From Acidimicrobiales bacterium (lineage in GTDB: Bacteria > Actinomycetota > Acidimicrobiia > Acidimicrobiales > UBA8190), in NCBI GenBank assembly GCA_035531755.1, contig DATKSK010000035.1:1-52771 (forward strand): a stretch of DNA of 52,771 nt, given 5' to 3'. Below, piece after piece: positions 49,973-52,771 of the stretch. Both the position numbers and the translations under genes were made by a program. The notes beneath the pieces are model-generated. The model had not been told where the DNA came from, made no database searches, and saw only the letters and a list, made by a program, of their open reading frames with translations. Numbering within the stretch: position 1 is the first letter of the stretch; each line of letters starts with the position of its first letter.

Positions 49973-51045
49973 TGGCGCTGGCCTTCCGTCAGCGACAGCA
50001 CCTTTGCAGTGCCATCGATCAGGTCGAGATAACGAACGCTCTCCGAAGATTCGGCAATGTCGGGGAGGATCGGCAGATGAAGGCCCAACTTGGCGAGCCT
50101 TTTGGCGTACCTGCTCTTGGTCCCCGGAGCCATGCGACCGAGTTGGTCATGGTGTGCGAGCAGGACGTACGCCTTCAAGTCGCGCTGCCCCCTGTCGTCA
50201 TAACCAGATCGGTTCACCAATTCGAGCACTTGGGGAACGCCCGCCACAAAGGATCCAAATCCAGACCAGCACCAACGGTTCCAAGCCAGAGTGGCGAGCC
50301 TCTCTTCCGTGAGATCCCTGACACAACGAATGCCCCCCTGTGATTGCGCCCAGGCCCTGCACTGAGCCTCGAAGCGAAGTGTCCCCTCGGGTGCCCTACC
50401 GTTGGATTCGATGGACTTGTCGTACAAAAGAACTCTTCCACCCGACCTTGAACCACTGGAGATTCCCTCGATGACACCCCCCGTTCCAAGTGAGAGGGTT
50501 GTAACCGTCGCGTTGGGCCGAAGAGCACCGAGAAATCCCTTGATGAACGAGCTGCTCGGTCCGACGTCGGTAATGTCACGGGTGACGTCAACACGTTTGA
50601 CTCTTGCGGAAGAGACATCTTCGGCAAGTTCGATCACGTCTCCGGCGATTCTCATGGCATCCGCAATGCATCCGGGCAAGCTTGAGATAGGAGCTAGCCC
50701 GACGCCATCGGGGTCAAAGAAGCGCGATGGGTTGAAATCCACCGTTCCCCAGAGCACATCGTGATCAGGGAAGACACGGACGTGCACAGGAGAGCTTCCC
50801 GTCTTCGCCGGTAGGGGTACCTCCAAGCGGCCATGGCGCCTGATTGTCCACCAGGATCGAGGGTCCTCGTCATACGATCGGAGGCGCGCGCTGAATGAGA
50901 GCTTGTCGATCCCGATCACACGTCCGAGTCGGCTGATGACTTCATTCTCTGATGAGGATTGGACCTTAGAGAAAGCATCCGTCGGCGCGAGGGCAATGAC
51001 GTCCACAGCGCCAAGGGATTGGGATGAAGATTCGCTATAGGTCAC
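49969..51045 (-). CDS. Probable replication initiator (rolling-circle / phage-CRI type)
   Basis: The start is GTG 51045 (GAGGAAGAGG upstream; GTGA overlap with the upstream gene); the product is 358 aa. Segments match the Rep_trans/phage replication-initiation pattern: IDKLSFSARLRSYD, a VHVRVFPDHDVLWGTVDFNP strand, the R-x-D motif in ARVKRVDVTRDITDV (~170), GRVLLYDKSIES, and LRFEAQCRAWAQ (the LRFE-x-x-x-R motif). Such proteins nick an origin and start single-strand replication of integrative elements and plasmids. I cannot pick the catalytic Tyr with confidence. This suggests the element replicates after excision. Confidence 0.6.
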   Translation of the reverse strand: MTYSESSSQSLGAVDVIALAPTDAFSKVQSSSENEVISRLGRVIGIDKLSFSARLRSYDEDPRSWWTIRRHGRLEVPLPAKTGSSPVHVRVFPDHDVLWGTVDFNPSRFFDPDGVGLAPISSLPGCIADAMRIAGDVIELAEDVSSARVKRVDVTRDITDVGPSSSFIKGFLGALRPNATVTTLSLGTGGVIEGISSGSRSGGRVLLYDKSIESNGRAPEGTLRFEAQCRAWAQSQGGIRCVRDLTEERLATLAWNRWCWSGFGSFVAGVPQVLELVNRSGYDDRGQRDLKAYVLLAHHDQLGRMAPGTKSRYAKRLAKLGLHLPILPDIAESSESVRYLDLIDGTAKVLSLTEGQRQ

Positions 51046-51272
51046 GGGCGCCTCTTCCTCGGAACCGAAGAGGACCGAGCAGGAACTTCTACGGGGACAC
51101 TCTCCAAGTCTTCGCGTGCTAGATATACCTTCCGGCCCACGCGCCACGACCGAATGTCTCGGTCTAATACAAGCTGCCTTAGCTTCCTCAGAGAAAGATA
51201 CGAGTATTCCGCTGGCGCGTCGGGCAGCCAAATCAGTCGGATTGGTGACATGGTTTTGGGCTTTCTGTTCAT
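51042..51272 (-). CDS. Excisionase-like HTH protein
   Basis: ATG 51272 gives 76 aa (ATG 51251 is an alternative seven codons later); its TGA overlaps the next start. The core PAEYSYLSLRKLRQLVLDRD then IRSWRVGRKVYLAREDLESV has the winged-helix pattern of the MerR/AlpA-like excisionase family (helix, turn, 'R-x-G-R-x-x-x-x-x-x-D-L'). It probably acts as Xis or as a regulator of the rep module. It is the first gene of the xis-rep-hypothetical operon. An AT-rich region with two dyads lies upstream. Confidence 0.7.
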   Translation of the reverse strand: MNRKPKTMSPIRLIWLPDAPAEYSYLSLRKLRQLVLDRDIRSWRVGRKVYLAREDLESVPVEVPARSSSVPRKRRP

Positions 51273-51302
51273 GCGCGAGGACTGCGACCGGTGCTCGCAA
51301 TC

Positions 51303-51346
51303 CCTGAGGACCGCCCTCAGGACTGACGTAATTACTACCATGTAGT
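51303..51346. promoter_or_regulatory. Two dyads upstream of the xis-rep operon
   Basis: CCTGAGG-ACCGC-CCTCAGG (51303-51321) and ACTAC-CAT-GTAGT (51334-51346) lie in an AT-rich patch 30-75 nt upstream of the excisionase start. GTAATTAC is nearby. They are good candidates for the operator/promoter of the replication module, or for binding sites of the XRE or Xis protein. Confidence 0.45.
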
Positions 51347-51555
51347 TTGAGGCAGGCAACCCCCGCGGCGCCGCGTCAGCCCTGGTCAAAGGAGGGAGGC
51401 AAAAGAATTTCGTCACCAGCACCCCCGCCACCGCGGTCCGAGGATGAATATGACGATGAATATGACCGTGCGGGAGGCGGCGACGCATCATTCCGAGGCG
51501 GTGTGCTCTACGTTGCCCGAACAGCCATCGGTCGAATTGCCGAAAGCCGGTATCA

Positions 51556-52314
51556 GTGGAACCCCACTTCTCCGCCGCAGACGAGATTGCCAAACTCGCC
51601 GATCTTCGCGACCGCGGGTTACTAACCGACGAGGATTTCAACCGGCAGAAATCTGCTCTCCTTGCTCGCGCAGCGGGCCTGCCTATCGCGAGGAGTGGCG
51701 CACATCATTCGGTATGGAAGCCGCACATCGGGAGCGATGGAATACCAGTATTCAGAGCTGCGATGGGTGCAGTCCTCTTGCTTGGACTGGCGGCGGGTCT
51801 GTCCTACGTGGCCCTTAGCGGAAGATCGACTGGCAAGTCGGCACCTCACCGCTTGGTTCCTACGACCACGGGCAATGCGAGTCCGAGTACGATGGCGAGT
51901 GCTTCAACGACGACAAGCAGCCCGACATTACGAACGATCTTGGCACCGGCGACCGCTCCCCCCGTTAGCGATGAATGCACGCTTCAACTCACATATGATG
52001 CCGACGGAAACGTAACTCCGCTTCTCTGTCCCAGCGGGGGCGTGAATGTCCTCGCGTGGCAACACTATGCCGGGGGATCGATTGGCAGCGAATCCCCAAG
52101 GCCCACCACGGTGATGGAGTTGGGACCATACGCGAGCCCGCCGCAGGTCTATCAAGCGATGTGTTCGGACTACGTCAATATCTTCGGAACAAATCCATTG
52201 ACGATCTCGGCCGAGGAGCTTTCGGCTTCATACTACGGGTGGAAGTTTGCAGGTGACGATCCGGTCGCAGACTTTGAACAGGCTGTCACTGACGCCAACA
52301 GTAGCTGCGAGTAG
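51556..52314 (+). CDS. SHOCT-like membrane-anchored protein
   Basis: The start is GTG 51556; the product is 252 aa. The N-terminal AADEIAKLADLRDRGLLTDE then DFNRQKSALLA is an SHOCT-type short helical motif. One membrane helix follows (AAMGAVLLLGLAAGLSYVAL, ~70-90). The outer part has a Ser/Thr-rich linker (residues ~100-135) and a C-terminal domain with four Cys (DECTLQL, PLLCPSG, AMCSDY, SSCE), consistent with two disulfides. It is the only plus-strand gene in the element region and could be cargo. Confidence 0.65.
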   Translation: MEPHFSAADEIAKLADLRDRGLLTDEDFNRQKSALLARAAGLPIARSGAHHSVWKPHIGSDGIPVFRAAMGAVLLLGLAAGLSYVALSGRSTGKSAPHRLVPTTTGNASPSTMASASTTTSSPTLRTILAPATAPPVSDECTLQLTYDADGNVTPLLCPSGGVNVLAWQHYAGGSIGSESPRPTTVMELGPYASPPQVYQAMCSDYVNIFGTNPLTISAEELSASYYGWKFAGDDPVADFEQAVTDANSSCE

Positions 52315-52498
52315 TTATCTCGCGATGGGTGCTCTGGGATCAAGCGGAGAAGTCGATTGCGAAGGTTACGTGATCGTGATGGAGGGCGCACGTGATCGCA
52401 GTGCTCCGCATTGCGGGATGATGCCTTGTCTCAAGCTTCATGACCACGATCTTTCACAATGACGGCGCACAACCTGCCACGCATGTTCGTGAGAGTCG

Positions 52499-52750
52499 CT
52501 ACTTCAATGCCTGCTCCCACTGCCGGACCACGCGCGTCAAATCAGCGCCGACCTCCTGGCAGAACTGACGGAGTTCGACGAGATCGAGGCGCCGCTCGGC
52601 GCGCTCCACCTTCGAGACGAAGGACTGTGGGCGGCCCAGGCGTTCCGACAGTTCGACCTGAGTAAGACCGGCTGAGAGCCGCAGATCCCGAAGGAGTCTG
52701 ACAAGGGTGCGGTACTCCTGAGTATGGATAGTGGTCCTCCCCACCCACAC
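52499..52750 (-). CDS. XRE-family HTH regulator
   Basis: The product is 83 aa (MWVGRTTIHTQEYRTLVRLL start). The DNA-binding domain is LRLSAGLTQVELSERLGRPQ then SFVSKVERAERRLDLVEL, a standard HTH_3/XRE motif. The C-terminal tail is GADLTRVVRQWEQALK. It is probably a regulator of the element, possibly an antitoxin-type or maintenance regulator, but no toxin-like partner is visible before the window end. Confidence 0.85.
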   Translation of the reverse strand: MWVGRTTIHTQEYRTLVRLLRDLRLSAGLTQVELSERLGRPQSFVSKVERAERRLDLVELRQFCQEVGADLTRVVRQWEQALK

Positions 52751-52771
52751 GATTCAGCAACCCAGAAGCGA

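Noticed and set aside
52499-52750. Toxin-antitoxin module around the XRE gene
   Set aside because: No adjacent toxin-sized gene with a recognisable domain was seen within the window.
47059-52771. Second copy of the tRNA 3' end (attR)
   Set aside because: I looked for the GTTCGAGTCACCCTGCGCCC motif and saw no second copy, so the other end is probably outside the window.

Overview
The window is GC-rich, densely packed bacterial DNA with frequent GTG starts and 1-4 nt gene overlaps. MurT/GatD-type peptidoglycan amidation, an F420-type luciferase-like oxidoreductase and the codon bias point to an actinobacterium. An Acidimicrobiia-like lineage is my guess from the overall gene set and is not proven. 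Most of the window reads as chromosome. The last ~5.7 kb (47.0-52.8 kb) is less GC-rich and carries an integrated element at a tRNA-Val gene.

Layout. 0-9.3 kb: a truncated HTH protein at the left edge, a frameshifted Clp N-domain remnant, a polytopic membrane protein, small envelope-type proteins, a class III cyclase fragment fused behind a Gfo/Idh oxidoreductase, an RDD membrane protein and a two-gene ABC exporter. 9.4-14.1 kb: TauE/SafE permease, LLM oxidoreductase, RraA-like protein, D-2-hydroxyacid dehydrogenase, cupin and ureidoglycolate-lyase-like protein. 14.2-19.3 kb: a secreted GH116-type glycosidase, YqgE, a GNAT acetyltransferase and a LysR regulator. 19.5-23.3 kb: a HAD-PlsC fusion translationally coupled to a single-polypeptide MurT-GatD fusion.

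25.7-34.1 kb is the most unusual chromosomal locus. A TetR regulator and a perfect 14-bp palindrome face a minus-strand operon of five genes: a fatty acyl-CoA reductase-HAD fusion, a zinc alcohol dehydrogenase, a LarA-family (lactate-racemase-like) protein, a PlsC-type acyltransferase and an O-methyltransferase. I read it as a regulated pathway for a modified long-chain alcohol or ether/ester lipid. No product can be named from sequence.

38.0-46.9 kb is a cobalamin uptake and salvage locus. A cobalamin riboswitch precedes btuF-btuC-btuD, followed by cobO, cbiZ, cobU, cobS, cbiB, a cobC-like aminotransferase and cobT, nearly all overlapping. Together they import corrinoids, adenosylate them, cleave foreign side chains and rebuild the nucleotide loop.

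47.0-52.8 kb: a tyrosine integrase whose 3' end runs antisense through the tRNA-Val gene, a serine resolvase, small element proteins, an apparent rolling-circle-type replication initiator, an excisionase-like protein and an XRE regulator. The distal attachment site is not in the window.

Short GC-rich tandem repeats of 7-25 bp occur throughout the chromosomal part. Many abut or overlap gene ends, and two are translated in frame inside enzymes (zinc alcohol dehydrogenase and CobS).
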